A stretch of 64,000 nt of DNA from Caldilineaceae bacterium (GCA_019637695.1 JAHBVG010000004.1:1-64000), one strand, 5' to 3'. Shown: positions 16,471-25,865, counted from the stretch's first letter. Numbers and translations are program-made. Notes: generated by a model from the sequence alone, not told the origin.

Positions 16471-17691
16471 ATGATCTCGGCGTTACGGAGATTAATCGCT
16501 GCCCAACCCGGCGTCTTTACTGGACTCGTTTTCGTCTTGGCCTTTCCATCTTTTGAGCAGGTTCAGAAGTATACAGGCAATGGAGGCGTGCTGGTCTACC
16601 TGATCCTGGTTATGGGCGTAGTTGCGCTGTTTCTCTTCGCCTATGACAAAATTATCCATCTCGTGCCGGAACGACACTTCTGGTGGCTGGCGGCAGTAAC
16701 CATTGCAGTCGTGTTGCTCCTTTTTGTGGTTGTGTATCCAATAGCAAATGTCCAGACGCCAGGCAAGGGCAGTGACGGCGACGACAGCATCCACCTGGCT
16801 ACGTTGGCGTTCCTAACTGGGCAATCACCCTACGGTCAACTAACCTATTTAGGCAATCCAATTATAGTTTTACCAGGTGGGATTCTGCTTGCAATCCCTT
16901 TCACGTTGGTGGGCCACACAGCTTTACAAAACGTTTTTTGGTTGGCTCTGTTTCTTCTCATTATGCGCACCTACCTGAAGGATGGGCGGGCGGCATTGCT
17001 GGCAGTGTGGAGCGCTCTGATTTTGGCGCCAGTACTCATGTATACGGTGGTCGTCGGCACAGATCAGGTAGCCAACAGCATCTATGTCCTCTTAGCGGTG
17101 ATAGGATTGGTGGCTGTCGCCCAACAGCCAAAGCGCACGATGATGGCGGTTCTCGCCATGTCGTTTGTCCTGGGTGTGGCGCTGAGTTCACGTAGCAATT
17201 TTCTGCTTTTAACCCCTGTCGTTTTTTCTGCACTGCTTTATAGCTGTGGCTGGCGTGTTGCAACCCTTGCCATGGGGGTTACCATTGTCACCTTTATGGG
17301 GTTAGCACTTCCTTTTTACCTTCACGATCCACAAAATTTTACCCCCTTCCATACAGCGAGTAAGCTAACACGACTCAATCGGTTTTTGCCACACGCAGCA
17401 GAATGGATCGTCGGTTTGAATCTTTTGGTGGCCATCTTGCTGGCATTTCGCAAAGAAAACGCACACATGCCGCAGTTGCTGGCCCATTGCACCTGGGTGC
17501 TTGCAGTGCCAGTCGTTATGGGTGTTGCCTTGCCCTCCCTCTACCAGCAACGGTTGTCGCTTGGCTATGCCGGCTACGGTATCTTTTTTCTATTCTTCGG
17601 TTTGGCTGCAAGCTGGGGTATGTTTATGAACCGTACAGGCGCAACTAAAACATTTCCAACCTCATATCACGAAAGACAGAAAACGGTATGA
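16471..17691 (+). CDS. Polytopic membrane protein, GT-C/GT87-like
   Basis: 406 aa; ATG 16471 with GAGGAAA upstream is preferred to an in-frame TTG at 16441 that lies inside the oxidoreductase remnant. About ten membrane helices, with an extracytoplasmic loop carrying GKGSDGDDSIHLATLAFLTGQSPYG after the second or third helix. The acidic loop followed by GQSPYG resembles polyprenyl-phosphate-dependent mannosyltransferases (GT87/DUF2029). Overlaps wecB by 4 bp (ATGA), so it belongs to the wecB operon. Function is inferred from architecture. Confidence 0.65.
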   Translation: MISALRRLIAAQPGVFTGLVFVLAFPSFEQVQKYTGNGGVLVYLILVMGVVALFLFAYDKIIHLVPERHFWWLAAVTIAVVLLLFVVVYPIANVQTPGKGSDGDDSIHLATLAFLTGQSPYGQLTYLGNPIIVLPGGILLAIPFTLVGHTALQNVFWLALFLLIMRTYLKDGRAALLAVWSALILAPVLMYTVVVGTDQVANSIYVLLAVIGLVAVAQQPKRTMMAVLAMSFVLGVALSSRSNFLLLTPVVFSALLYSCGWRVATLAMGVTIVTFMGLALPFYLHDPQNFTPFHTASKLTRLNRFLPHAAEWIVGLNLLVAILLAFRKENAHMPQLLAHCTWVLAVPVVMGVALPSLYQQRLSLGYAGYGIFFLFFGLAASWGMFMNRTGATKTFPTSYHERQKTV

Positions 17692-18779
17692 AGCTTCTCC
17701 ATGTTGTCGGCGCACGCCCCAATTTTATGAAAGTGGGACCGGTTATCCATGCCCTCCGCTCCCATACGGAGCTTACCCAGGTGCTGGTCCACACCGGCCA
17801 GCATTATGACGCCAACATGTCCGATATTTTCTTCACCCAGCTTGGCCTGCCTGCACCAGACATCAACCTGGAGATCGGCTCTGGCTCCCATGCCGTACAG
17901 ACCGCGCAGACCATGATCGCCTTTGAAAAGGTTGTGCTGGAACACCGTCCCGATTGGGTATTGGTCTACGGGGATGTTAATTCGACGGTGGCCGTGACCC
18001 TGGTCTGCGCCAAACTGGGCATTCGGGTGGCCCATGTGGAGGCCGGCCTGCGCTCGTTCGACCGTACCATGCCCGAGGAGATCAACCGGCTGATCACCGA
18101 CCAGATCGCCGATCTGCTGTTGACCCCGTCAGCGGACGGCGATCAGAACCTGCTGCGGGAGGGCATTGCGCCGGAGAAGATTCGCCTGGTGGGCAATGTC
18201 ATGATCGACACCCTGGTGCGCCTGCGTCCCCAAGCCGAAGCGCACTGGCCTGCCTTGCAGCAACAGTTCGGCCTGGCAAGGTATGGACTCATCACCCTGC
18301 ACCGCCCCTCCAACGTAGACGAACCGGCCATGCTGCGCCAGATTTTGACAACGTTGAACGAGATCGCCGCCGACCTGCCCTTGCTCTTTCCAATCCATCC
18401 TCGCACCCGTCAGCGCATCCAAGGCCAGGGGTTGGCCGATCTGGCCGGACGCATTCAGTTCTGCGACCCGTTGGGCTATCTGGAATTCCTGGCCCTGCAA
18501 GCCCACGCCACGATTGTCCTCACCGATTCGGGCGGCGTGCAGGAGGAGACCACTTATCTGCAAGTGCCCTGTCTCACTTTGCGCGAGAACACTGAGCGTC
18601 CGGTCACGGTGGACGTGGGCAGCAACACCCTCGTCGGCCATGATATGGCAAAGCTGCGCCACGAGGTTGCGCGTACTCTGCAGGGTGACGCCAAACAGGG
18701 CGCGATTCCGCCCCTGTGGGATGGCCGCGCGGGGGAACGGATTGCCCAGATCATCACCCAGCACAAACGCGCGCTATGA
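17688..18779 (+). CDS. wecB: UDP-N-acetylglucosamine 2-epimerase (non-hydrolysing)
   Basis: 363 aa, the normal length. Converts UDP-GlcNAc to UDP-ManNAc in the cytoplasm. Conserved segments: LVHTGQHYDANMSDIFF, VYGDVNSTVAVTLVCAKLG, HVEAGLRSFDRTMPEEINR and LTDSGGVQEE near the nucleotide site. Its start and stop overlap the neighbouring genes by 4 bp each (ATGA), forming a tight cluster with the membrane protein upstream and the heparinase-like protein downstream. UDP-ManNAc is then available for the repeat unit or for oxidation. Confidence 0.95.
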   Translation: MKLLHVVGARPNFMKVGPVIHALRSHTELTQVLVHTGQHYDANMSDIFFTQLGLPAPDINLEIGSGSHAVQTAQTMIAFEKVVLEHRPDWVLVYGDVNSTVAVTLVCAKLGIRVAHVEAGLRSFDRTMPEEINRLITDQIADLLLTPSADGDQNLLREGIAPEKIRLVGNVMIDTLVRLRPQAEAHWPALQQQFGLARYGLITLHRPSNVDEPAMLRQILTTLNEIAADLPLLFPIHPRTRQRIQGQGLADLAGRIQFCDPLGYLEFLALQAHATIVLTDSGGVQEETTYLQVPCLTLRENTERPVTVDVGSNTLVGHDMAKLRHEVARTLQGDAKQGAIPPLWDGRAGERIAQIITQHKRAL

Positions 18780-20611
18780 GTTCGATGTTCTGGATCAAGG
18801 CCAAGACGGCCTGGCGACTGGGACTCCCCAGCCTCTATCGCTACTTTGCTTATCGGATTGGTGTACAGAGCGGGCTGAACCCGGTGCGGCGAATCAGGGC
18901 CGACCAACCGGGCGGCCCATTCTTTCGCCCTCCTGCCACCGTCCAGTCTGATCTCGGTTCGCCTGCTGGCTGGATAGACGAAGCCAATTACTTTGGTTGG
19001 TTTCCTGTGCCCTTGCACGGCAAGCCGCCCCAGTGGTACCAGAATCCATTCAATGGCCGATCTCTGATCGATCCTGCACGTCCCTGGTGGCAGATCCCCG
19101 ACTTCGACGCAGATCTGGGCGATATCAAAACCATCTGGGAAGCCTCCCGCTTTGATTGGGTGGTTGCTCACGCGCTTCAGGCAAAAGCAGGTCAGGAGGG
19201 CGCTATCGAGCGGTTGAATGACTGGCTGGCCGACTGGTTGCAGCACAATCCGCCCTATCGTGGACCGAACTGGAAGTGTGGGCAGGAGAGTTCCATCCGC
19301 GTTATGCACCTGGCCCTGGCCGCCTTGCTGCTGGACCAGTGGCAACAGCCCGCAACTAGCCTGTTGGACCTGGTTCGTCTGCACCTTCTGCGCATTGCTC
19401 CCACCCTCCAATACGCCCTTGCCCAAAACAACAACCACGGCACCAGCGAGGCGGCCGCGCTTTTTATCGGCGGCGGTTGGCTCGCCCACTGTCAGCCCGA
19501 TCCCCAGGCCCGATCCTGGGAACAAGTTGGACGCCGTTTGCTAGAGGATCGGGTCCATCATCTGGTGGAAGAGGATGGCAGTTTCAGCCAGTATTCGGTG
19601 AACTATCACAGGTTGATGCTGGATACGTTGAGCATGGCTGAGGTGTGGCGGCGAACTGTGGATGCGCCGCGGTTTTCGCCCAGATTTACCCGACGCGCCT
19701 GGGCCGCAACCCAATGGCTGCACGCGTTCACGGATCCCCAAAGCGGCGATGCCCCAAACATCGGTGCCAATGATGGCGCGCGGCTGTTGCCCATTACCGA
19801 TCACGACTACCGGGATTTTCGCCCCAGCGTGCAGATGGCAGCCGCGCTCTTCGGGGAACGCCATGCGTATAGAGATCAGGCGTGGCCGCAGGTGTTCAGC
19901 GTCCTGGGGGTTTCAGCGCCTTCTGAACCGATGGCATCTCCCATATCCCAATACTACGACAACGGCGGTTACACTCTGCTCATGGGGCGCCAGGCTCGCC
20001 TGATCGTCCGCTACCCGCGCTTCAAATTTCGCCCAGGCCATGGGGATGCGTTACACCTGGATCTCTGGGTCAGAGGCCAGAATCTGCTGCGGGATGGCGG
20101 GTCTTACAGCTACGCAGCAGAGGAGAGATGGCAACGCTACTTCCGAGGGGGGGGCGGTCACAACACTGTCGAGTTTGATGGTCGGGAGCAGATGCCGCGG
20201 CTGGGACGATTTCTCTCCGGCGCATGGTTGCAGACAGAGGAGCGCTCCCCCATCCGCCAGCAGGATGACCATCTCAGCTTTACAGCCGCGTACCGGGACT
20301 GGCAAGGGGCCAGCCATCGCCGGACAGTTGACCTGGGTGATTCCCAGTTGCGGGTCACGGATCAGATCGATGGCTTTCGTCATCGGGCGATCCTGCGCTG
20401 GCGTTTGCAGCCCGGCGACTGGCAGCAAACTCAGACCGGCTGGCAACGCGCCGAATTTTCCGTTATCATCGAGGCAGAAATGCCCATTATGCGCATGGAA
20501 CTCGTGGAAGGGTGGGAATCCCGCTACTACCTTCAGCGCACCTCGCTCCCTGTGTTGGAAATCGAGGTAGTCACTCCAGGCCGTATCACCACCCAATTCT
20601 CGTGGACATAG
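18776..20611 (+). CDS. Heparinase II/III-family protein
   Basis: 611 aa from ATG 18776. The N-terminal alpha-barrel carries NNNHGTSEAAALFIGG and FSQYSVNYHRLMLDTL (Tyr/His of the lyase site). The C-terminal beta-sandwich begins near residue 400 with HGDALHLDLWVRGQNLLRDGGSYSY. Family enzymes cleave uronic-acid glycans by beta-elimination. Linked to a bi-domain oxidoreductase and WecB in polysaccharide loci, where it may process or edit the polymer; no N-terminal signal peptide is obvious. Operon member. Confidence 0.9.
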   Translation: MSSMFWIKAKTAWRLGLPSLYRYFAYRIGVQSGLNPVRRIRADQPGGPFFRPPATVQSDLGSPAGWIDEANYFGWFPVPLHGKPPQWYQNPFNGRSLIDPARPWWQIPDFDADLGDIKTIWEASRFDWVVAHALQAKAGQEGAIERLNDWLADWLQHNPPYRGPNWKCGQESSIRVMHLALAALLLDQWQQPATSLLDLVRLHLLRIAPTLQYALAQNNNHGTSEAAALFIGGGWLAHCQPDPQARSWEQVGRRLLEDRVHHLVEEDGSFSQYSVNYHRLMLDTLSMAEVWRRTVDAPRFSPRFTRRAWAATQWLHAFTDPQSGDAPNIGANDGARLLPITDHDYRDFRPSVQMAAALFGERHAYRDQAWPQVFSVLGVSAPSEPMASPISQYYDNGGYTLLMGRQARLIVRYPRFKFRPGHGDALHLDLWVRGQNLLRDGGSYSYAAEERWQRYFRGGGGHNTVEFDGREQMPRLGRFLSGAWLQTEERSPIRQQDDHLSFTAAYRDWQGASHRRTVDLGDSQLRVTDQIDGFRHRAILRWRLQPGDWQQTQTGWQRAEFSVIIEAEMPIMRMELVEGWESRYYLQRTSLPVLEIEVVTPGRITTQFSWT

Positions 20612-20621
20612 GGGCAAAGCT

Positions 20622-21854
20622 GTGAAGGTTCTCTATTTTCATCAACATTTTGGCACGCCTCAAGGCGCAGGCGGCACTCGCTCCTATGAGTTTGCCAGGG
20701 CGCTGATTGAGGCTGGTCATCAGGTCACTATGGTCTGTGGCTCCAATCAACGCGTGACTCTGGGGTTGCCCTATGACGAGCAAAAAGGCTGGGAACGCGG
20801 CTTCATCGAGGGTATCGACGTCATCTCCCTGCCCCTGCCCTATTCCAATCGGGACAGCATTGCCAGGCGCACCCTCACCTTTGCCCGCTTCGCCCTGCGC
20901 AGCGTCCAGATCGCGCTGCGTGAAGAGTATGATCTGATCTTTGCCACCTCAACCCCGCTGACCGCGGGCGTCCCCGGTATCGTTGCCCGCTGGCTGCGCC
21001 GCAAGCCCTTTGTCTTTGAAGTCCGTGATCTCTGGCCGGAATTGCCCCGGGCGTTGGGCATGCGCAACCCGCTACTGTTGGGGGGCATGAGCATTCTAGA
21101 ATGGATCAGCTATCGTTCTGCACACGCCTGTATTGGCCTTTCCCCTGGCATTGTCGAGGGAATTCAGCGCCGGTCCCAGGCTGGGAAGCCGATAGCGATG
21201 ATCCCCAACGGCTGTGATCTGGACCTCTTCGTACCCGGATGCCGGGCGAATTTGACACTGCCTGGAATCCAACCGACCGATTTTGTGGCTGCCTTCACAG
21301 GGGCGCACGGCACTGCTAATGGGTTGGATGCTGTGTTGGATGCAGCCGCAGTGCTGAAAAGCCGCGGCAACCAGCAGATCAAACTTCTCTTCGTTGGCGA
21401 TGGCAAAGAGAAGGACCACCTGGCGCTTGCGGCGCAAAGTCGAGGATTGGACAACTCTCTTTTCTTTGATCCCGTGCCCAAAACCGAGTTAGCGCCGTTG
21501 GTGGGGAGTTTAGATTGTGGGTTAATGATCTTGAAAAATGTGCCGGCGTTCTATTATGGTACGTCACCCAACAAATTTTTTGACTATATTTCGGCGGGCA
21601 TCCCTGTTTTGAACAACTATCCCGGCTGGCTGGCAGATCTGATCCACGAGCATGGCTGTGGTGTAGCAATTCCCCCAGATGATCCAATAGCCTTCGCCGA
21701 CGCGTTGGAATATCTGGCCGCCCATCCTGAAGAAAGAACGAGCATGGGACACAATGCCCGCCGCCTGGCTGAAACCCTCTTCGCCCGTGAACAATTGGCG
21801 GGTCAGTTTGTGGACTTTCTGACAGAGCAGCTAGCGTTGGTATCGCCCGTATAG
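20622..21854 (+). CDS. WbuB-like family 4 glycosyltransferase
   Basis: 410 aa from GTG 20622, 10 bp after the heparinase-like gene. Sequence opens VLYFHQHFGTPQGAGGTRSYE, the hallmark of the WbuB/colanic-acid-type GT4 group, then FATSTPLTAG, FEVRDLWPELP and a donor domain with VGDGKEKDHL and TSPNKFFDYISAGIPVLNNYPG. Usually the enzyme that adds N-acetyl-fucosamine or another sugar early in repeat-unit assembly. Ends the wecB operon; HigBA follows. Confidence 0.9.
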   Translation: MKVLYFHQHFGTPQGAGGTRSYEFARALIEAGHQVTMVCGSNQRVTLGLPYDEQKGWERGFIEGIDVISLPLPYSNRDSIARRTLTFARFALRSVQIALREEYDLIFATSTPLTAGVPGIVARWLRRKPFVFEVRDLWPELPRALGMRNPLLLGGMSILEWISYRSAHACIGLSPGIVEGIQRRSQAGKPIAMIPNGCDLDLFVPGCRANLTLPGIQPTDFVAAFTGAHGTANGLDAVLDAAAVLKSRGNQQIKLLFVGDGKEKDHLALAAQSRGLDNSLFFDPVPKTELAPLVGSLDCGLMILKNVPAFYYGTSPNKFFDYISAGIPVLNNYPGWLADLIHEHGCGVAIPPDDPIAFADALEYLAAHPEERTSMGHNARRLAETLFAREQLAGQFVDFLTEQLALVSPV

Positions 21855-21923
21855 TCTCTTACAGAACGTTTTATAGTAGATAGGACAATCGGCAGAGAGA
21901 ATACTGGAGAATGGCCGGGGATA

Positions 21924-21970
21924 TTGACATAGGCCATTTCTTCTGTTAATCTGTCACCCAAAAGGTGACA
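21924..21970 (+). promoter_or_regulatory. Possible promoter and operator of higBA
   Basis: TTGACA at 21924-21929 with a weak -10 (TAATCT at 21947-21952, 17-bp spacer). A perfect 7-bp inverted repeat TGTCACC-CAAAA-GGTGACA covers 21952-21970, 8 bp before the toxin ATG. That placement is what an autorepressing HigA antitoxin would use. Confidence 0.5.
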
Positions 21971-21978
21971 AACGTGCA

Positions 21979-22272
21979 ATGCGCATTATTTCTCGGAAGA
22001 CCTTGCGTGAATTTTAGCTACAATATCCTCAGGCTCGCCAACCCTTGGAGGATTGGTATCGAATCGTCGCAAGTTCGGTATGGGAGATGCCAGCAGATGT
22101 GAAGCGGTTTTTTCGCAGCGCGGATATTCTGTCGGATAACCGCATTGTTTTCAATATCGCCGGGAACAACTACCGGCTTATCGTCAAGGTCGAAGATCGC
22201 TTTCAGGCTGTCTACATTCGCTTTATTGGGACCCATGCTGACTATGACAAAATTGACGCAACAACTATCTGA
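21979..22272 (+). pseudogene. higB: HigB toxin with in-frame amber codon at position 13
   Basis: From ATG 21979 the frame reads MRIISRKTLREF, TAG (22015-22017), then LQYPQARQPLEDWYRIV and the full RelE-fold remainder DNRIVFNIAGNNYRL...AVYIRFIGTHADYDKI. Family members have Trp at this position, so a single TGG to TAG change explains it. Everything after the stop stays open to 22272, so the defect is recent. An internal TTG at 22045 could restart but would lose the N-terminal helix. HigB normally cleaves mRNA on the ribosome. Confidence 0.85.
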
Positions 22273-22696
22273 ACCAGTCTTGATTCGGCCAATCAAGACC
22301 GAGGCTGATTACATAGCAGCCCTGGCCGAAGTTGAGCAAATGATGGACTCTGTCACCCCAAACACCCCGGAGGGAGACCACTTCGAACTGTTGGTGACCC
22401 TGATTGAAGCGTATGAAGATGAACACTACCCAACGAGTGGTGCATCAGATCCTATCTCCCTGATTGAATTTGCTCTAGATCAGAAAGGGTTGACCCGCAA
22501 AGATCTGGAAGCTTACATCGGTCCCCGTCAACGGGTATGGGACATTATGGAAAAGCGGCGTTCCCTCTCCCTGTCCATGATTCGACGGCTGGAGAAGGGA
22601 CTTGGTATTCCGGCCACGCTACTCATTCAGGAATATCCCCTTCGCTCCAACCGGGATGGTGAGCCCCAGTCCAACTCCGTGCCGGCGACAGGCTGA
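22244..22696 (+). CDS. higA: HigA-type antitoxin with HTH
   Basis: 150 aa from ATG 22244 (ATG 22235 also possible), overlapping higB. The N-terminal toxin-binding part contains IKTEADYIAALAEVEQMMDS and ELLVTLIEAYEDEHYP; then comes the XRE-like helix-turn-helix DQKGLTRKDLEAYIG...RSLSLSMIRRLEKGLGIP. Intact although its toxin carries a stop. A shortened, frameshifted copy lies at 28334. HigA proteins neutralise HigB and repress the operon. Confidence 0.88.
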   Translation: MTKLTQQLSEPVLIRPIKTEADYIAALAEVEQMMDSVTPNTPEGDHFELLVTLIEAYEDEHYPTSGASDPISLIEFALDQKGLTRKDLEAYIGPRQRVWDIMEKRRSLSLSMIRRLEKGLGIPATLLIQEYPLRSNRDGEPQSNSVPATG

Positions 22697-22704
22697 CCAT
22701 CGTG

Positions 22705-22921
22705 CCAATCGTCGTCCCGGCCCGCATGACAACCCCTTCACTCTGGTCAAATTCCGCACCATGACCGACACCATTCGCATTTAGCCTGCTCAACGACGTT
22801 GCAACAGTGGTATTGGACTTTGCTGATCGCCCTCATCACCCGGATTCTGCTCAGCCCGGACCTGGCCCCGCTGGTGTGAATCAAGCTGGGATCCCCGGCC
22901 CTCTTCCGCCAACTAGAGACG
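22705..22921 (+). pseudogene. Two out-of-order fragments of a sugar transferase gene
   Basis: The first piece (about 22712-22782) reads [19 protein letters not shown]; the second (about 22815-22921) reads LLIALITRILLSP, then stop, IKLGSPALFRQ. In the intact gene at 24527 these are [19 protein letters not shown] and [14 protein letters not shown]...[11 protein letters not shown], but in the opposite order. So a sugar transferase copy was broken and its 5' part now follows its middle part. Both pieces are on the plus strand and contain stops. Confidence 0.75.
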
Positions 22922-22923
22922 GT

Positions 22924-23232
22924 CTAAGTTGCCAATCCAAGCACCTTCTCTGATGCCACGTGCAACGCCTCATCGTTGAACGCTTTAGCTAACAACAGCG
23001 TTCGTTCGAGGAATCTATCCTCTTCTAAGATGACAATACGTCGGGCCTGGAGTTCATGCGTAAAACGATTGTACGAGACTTCTGCCATCGCTGCCGCCCC
23101 TCGCAAGTCCACGCGCCGTTCCATATAGGCGTGAATTGCCAGATCAAGCTTTTGGGCGCGCATCCCTTGCTGAACCCATTGCTTCAGGAGTGCTGCTTCT
23201 GTGGCCATGGTCTGTTCACTGAGTTGAGTCAA
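22924..23232 (-). CDS. UPF0175-family antitoxin-like protein
   Basis: 102 aa on the minus strand. The centre LDLAIHAYMERRVDLRGAAAMAEVSYNRFTHELQARRI is the short HTH-type fold of UPF0175 proteins, which are antitoxins of PIN-domain toxins. No PIN gene is next to it: downstream are the sugar transferase fragments, upstream a divergent AbiEii-like gene. It may be an orphan antitoxin. Confidence 0.72.
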   Translation of the reverse strand: MTQLSEQTMATEAALLKQWVQQGMRAQKLDLAIHAYMERRVDLRGAAAMAEVSYNRFTHELQARRIVILEEDRFLERTLLLAKAFNDEALHVASEKVLGLAT

Positions 23233-23409
23233 CGCTGCTGACTCATTTGTCGATACCGATACGCGCTTATGTCTATGCTATAATTTGTGCAGAACTGCCA
23301 ATGTAGTACAGAGATTAGGATCGCCTTGGTATAGCCATCCGGTTCTATAACAGGCGAAAGAGTTGCCGAAGAGATCCCTGAGCGCATCTGTGTTTGAAGG
23401 CATAGAGCC

Positions 23410-24300
23410 ATGAACAAGAAGGTCACCTTGCTCGAACAACACTGTCGTCTGGCAACTGAAGACGAGCTTACCCTCTACCAGGAAAGACTTTATCCGCTAC
23501 AAGATAGGGTCTTTGAGACGGCATCCATTTTTGGCCAAAGCCTCTACTTGACCGGCGGCACGGCGCTGGCGCGCTTCCATTTTCAACATCGATTTTCCGA
23601 AGATTTGGACTTTTTTACCCAGGACGCTCAGTTGGCGCCCCTGGCTAACGAGTTGATTGCTCAATTGCAGGGTCGTGGGCTGACCGTTGAGGTAGAGCGG
23701 GTCGCCGCCTGGTTTGTGCGCTTTTTTGTGGTGGATCAAGACTTGCGCCTCAAGATTAATATGGTCAGAGACAGCCTTCTCACAGGTGAACTGATCCAAC
23801 TGCCTCTGGGTATTTATACAAATTCGGTAAGCGATATTGGGGCCAACAAGATCACAGCCTTTGAAGATCGGGCCGAGATCAAAGACATTGTTGATCTTTA
23901 CTACATTTGCCAGGCTGTGCCGTTACCGTTGTTATTTGAACTGGCGGATCGAAAACGTGTGCCGGTTGCCTATGAACATCTGTTAACCATCAACCACCAG
24001 GGAATTTCGGGGCGCGCCTTGCTCACTCAACCGGTTGAGTCTGAAGCATTGGAGCGCTTTCTTCAAGAGCTTCGAGCCGCAACAGAGGCAGAAGTTAAAA
24101 AAAAAGAGGGGGCGGCCCGTTTAGCGTGTGACCAGATCATCGCTGACCTGCTTTGGGATTTCCCCCCAGATGAACGAACACTTTCGGAACATTCCATCCC
24201 TGTATTGCAGCGCCGACTACCTCAACTTCCACTGCCTAAACGTCGCGTTGTCGAGATGACTCTGGAGAGAAATTCAACGGGTGTGTTCAAAATGGGTTGA
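23410..24300 (+). CDS. AbiEii/AbiGii-type nucleotidyltransferase toxin
   Basis: 296 aa. The nucleotidyltransferase core is LTGGTALARFHFQHRFSEDLDFF: GG at 49-50 and the metal acids Asp65 and Asp67. A later Lys/Asp segment (GANKITAFEDRAEIKDIVDLYYI) is typical of AbiEii. Members modify tRNA or other targets in type IV-like toxin-antitoxin or phage-abortive systems. No AbiEi antitoxin gene lies beside it; the nearest small gene is the divergent UPF0175 protein. Full length. Confidence 0.85.
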   Translation: MNKKVTLLEQHCRLATEDELTLYQERLYPLQDRVFETASIFGQSLYLTGGTALARFHFQHRFSEDLDFFTQDAQLAPLANELIAQLQGRGLTVEVERVAAWFVRFFVVDQDLRLKINMVRDSLLTGELIQLPLGIYTNSVSDIGANKITAFEDRAEIKDIVDLYYICQAVPLPLLFELADRKRVPVAYEHLLTINHQGISGRALLTQPVESEALERFLQELRAATEAEVKKKEGAARLACDQIIADLLWDFPPDERTLSEHSIPVLQRRLPQLPLPKRRVVEMTLERNSTGVFKMG

Positions 24301-24526
24301 AGCGGAGTAGGCACGCCCACGTGCCGTCCCGGTCGCACTGGATTTGAATACACCCAAATTAAACGATGTGGAGAGGGTAATATGGATACAGACGTAGTGG
24401 TTCTCAGCCTGACAGATGAGACATTTCGCCTGATTCTTGTTTTGAATGATAATACGAAACATCTCTAGAAGATGTCGTGGCCTCTATCATAAACGAGATG
24501 AAAGTTAAGGATGAACCATAACGCGT
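24301..24526. other. Spacer with no recognised gene
   Basis: 226 bp between the AbiEii-like gene and the sugar transferase. It contains the short palindrome GGCACGCCCACGTGCC near 24311 and a 28-codon frame from 24381 (MDTDVVVLSLTDE) without known similarity or ribosome site. It probably carries the promoter of the sugar transferase, but no convincing box pair was seen. Confidence 0.4.
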
Positions 24527-25177
24527 ATGTTCACGTTTTACCGCCGCAAAGGAAAGCGTATCTTCGATCTCCTCATTGCCATCCCTGTCCTGATCCTGCT
24601 CAGCCCGGTGCTGGGAATCCTGGCGCTGCTTGTACGCGTCAAACTGGGATCGCCGGTACTCTTCCGGCAACAGCGGCCTGGGCTTCACGGCAAACCCTTC
24701 ATCATGGTCAAGTTCCGCACCATGACCGACGCCCGCGATGCGCAAGGAAAGCTGCTGCCTGACGCCGAGCGGCTGACGCTCTTAGGCCGTTTCCTGCGCA
24801 GCACCAGCCTGGACGAACTGCCCGAACTCTGGAACGTGGTCAAAGGCGATATGAGTCTGGTGGGTCCCCGCCCTCTCCTCATGCAATATCTGGAGCGCTA
24901 TACCCCAGAACAGGCGCGGCGGCACGAGGTGCGCCCTGGCGTTACCGGCTGGGCGCAGGTGAATGGACGCAACGCGCTATCCTGGGAGGAAAAGTTCGAC
25001 TTGGATATCTGGTATGTGGAAAATTGTTCGCTCCAGCTAGATATCAAGATTATCTTCCGAACTTTTTTAAGCGTTATTCTGCGTAAAGGTATTAGTGCGC
25101 AAAACGAGGCAACTATGCCAATTTTTCGCGGAACTATCAACAACAGCGAGCGGGAGATCAACAATGCTCAAGAATGA
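24527..25177 (+). CDS. Monotopic polyprenyl-phosphate sugar-1-P transferase
   Basis: 216 aa of the PglC/WcaJ-C group that starts glycan assembly by moving a sugar-1-phosphate from UDP to undecaprenyl phosphate. One re-entrant N-terminal membrane helix ([19 protein letters not shown]), then [23 protein letters not shown], the catalytic Asp-Glu in [23 protein letters not shown], and [14 protein letters not shown]. Small form, without a CoA-binding-like N-terminal domain. The PglC-type enzyme fits the PglE/PglF-like genes at 30933 and 32454. Confidence 0.93.
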   Translation: MFTFYRRKGKRIFDLLIAIPVLILLSPVLGILALLVRVKLGSPVLFRQQRPGLHGKPFIMVKFRTMTDARDAQGKLLPDAERLTLLGRFLRSTSLDELPELWNVVKGDMSLVGPRPLLMQYLERYTPEQARRHEVRPGVTGWAQVNGRNALSWEEKFDLDIWYVENCSLQLDIKIIFRTFLSVILRKGISAQNEATMPIFRGTINNSEREINNAQE

Positions 25178-25865
25178 GTTGCTTACACAGGTTCGATCTT
25201 CCTTTGTTGGTTTGGTCTATGCAGATCATAATCGTAGCAAAACTGTTCGTAAGGCTTTGAAGACAGTATTGGAGGCAATCCCTCCAGATGGCAACGGTCT
25301 TAATATCGGTGCTGGGAGAACAGACCTTCATCCCCGCATGAAAAATCTAGATATTGTTAATGCGCCGAACATAGATTATGTAGCGCCGGTTGAAGCCATG
25401 CCTCTCGATGATGCGAGTATTGATGTGATTGTTTCACAAGAGACCCTTGAACACGTTTCGGACCCATTCACAGCGATGAGAGAAATCCACAGAGTGTTAA
25501 GGCCCGGCGGGTTATTATATCTTCAACTTCCGTTTACAATTGGCTATCATCCAGGCCCTACAGACTACTGGCGATTTACGCGCGAGGGGATAGTAAGATT
25601 ACTAGAAACAGTCGATTTGGAGTGCATTGATCAGGGTATTACAGTAGGATCCGCCACAGGTTTTTATCGCATTTGTGTAGAGTTTTGTGCAATTATGATT
25701 TCTGTATTGTGGTCAAAGCTGTATATACCCAGTAAAGGCTTTTTTTCACTCATTTTTTATCCAATAAAACTTCTCGATTTCTTGACAGCCTTTTCCTCAC
25801 AGAATGACCGAATTGCTGGCGGTTATTTTGTGATAGCCAGAAAACGTAAAGCGGTGACTGAATGA
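25164..25865 (+). CDS. Class I SAM-dependent methyltransferase, low-GC
   Basis: 233 aa from ATG 25164, overlapping the sugar transferase by 14 bp. Motifs: GLNIGAGRTDLHP, VEAMPLDDASIDVIVSQETLEHV, and RVLRPGGLLYLQLPF (Methyltransf_11). A hydrophobic segment near the end may touch the membrane. Start of the second AT-rich block; the next three genes overlap one another in the same way. Acceptor unknown. Confidence 0.85.
   Translation: MLKNELLTQVRSSFVGLVYADHNRSKTVRKALKTVLEAIPPDGNGLNIGAGRTDLHPRMKNLDIVNAPNIDYVAPVEAMPLDDASIDVIVSQETLEHVSDPFTAMREIHRVLRPGGLLYLQLPFTIGYHPGPTDYWRFTREGIVRLLETVDLECIDQGITVGSATGFYRICVEFCAIMISVLWSKLYIPSKGFFSLIFYPIKLLDFLTAFSSQNDRIAGGYFVIARKRKAVTE

Noticed and set aside
16353..16556. 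A 67-codon gene before the membrane protein
   Set aside because: The frame is the oxidoreductase 3' remnant running out of frame into the next gene.
22602..22784. A 60-codon gene ending in FRTMTD
   Set aside because: It joins the out-of-frame higA tail to a sugar transferase fragment.
24381..24467. Short gene of 28 codons
   Set aside because: No ribosome site of note and no similarity; length fits chance.
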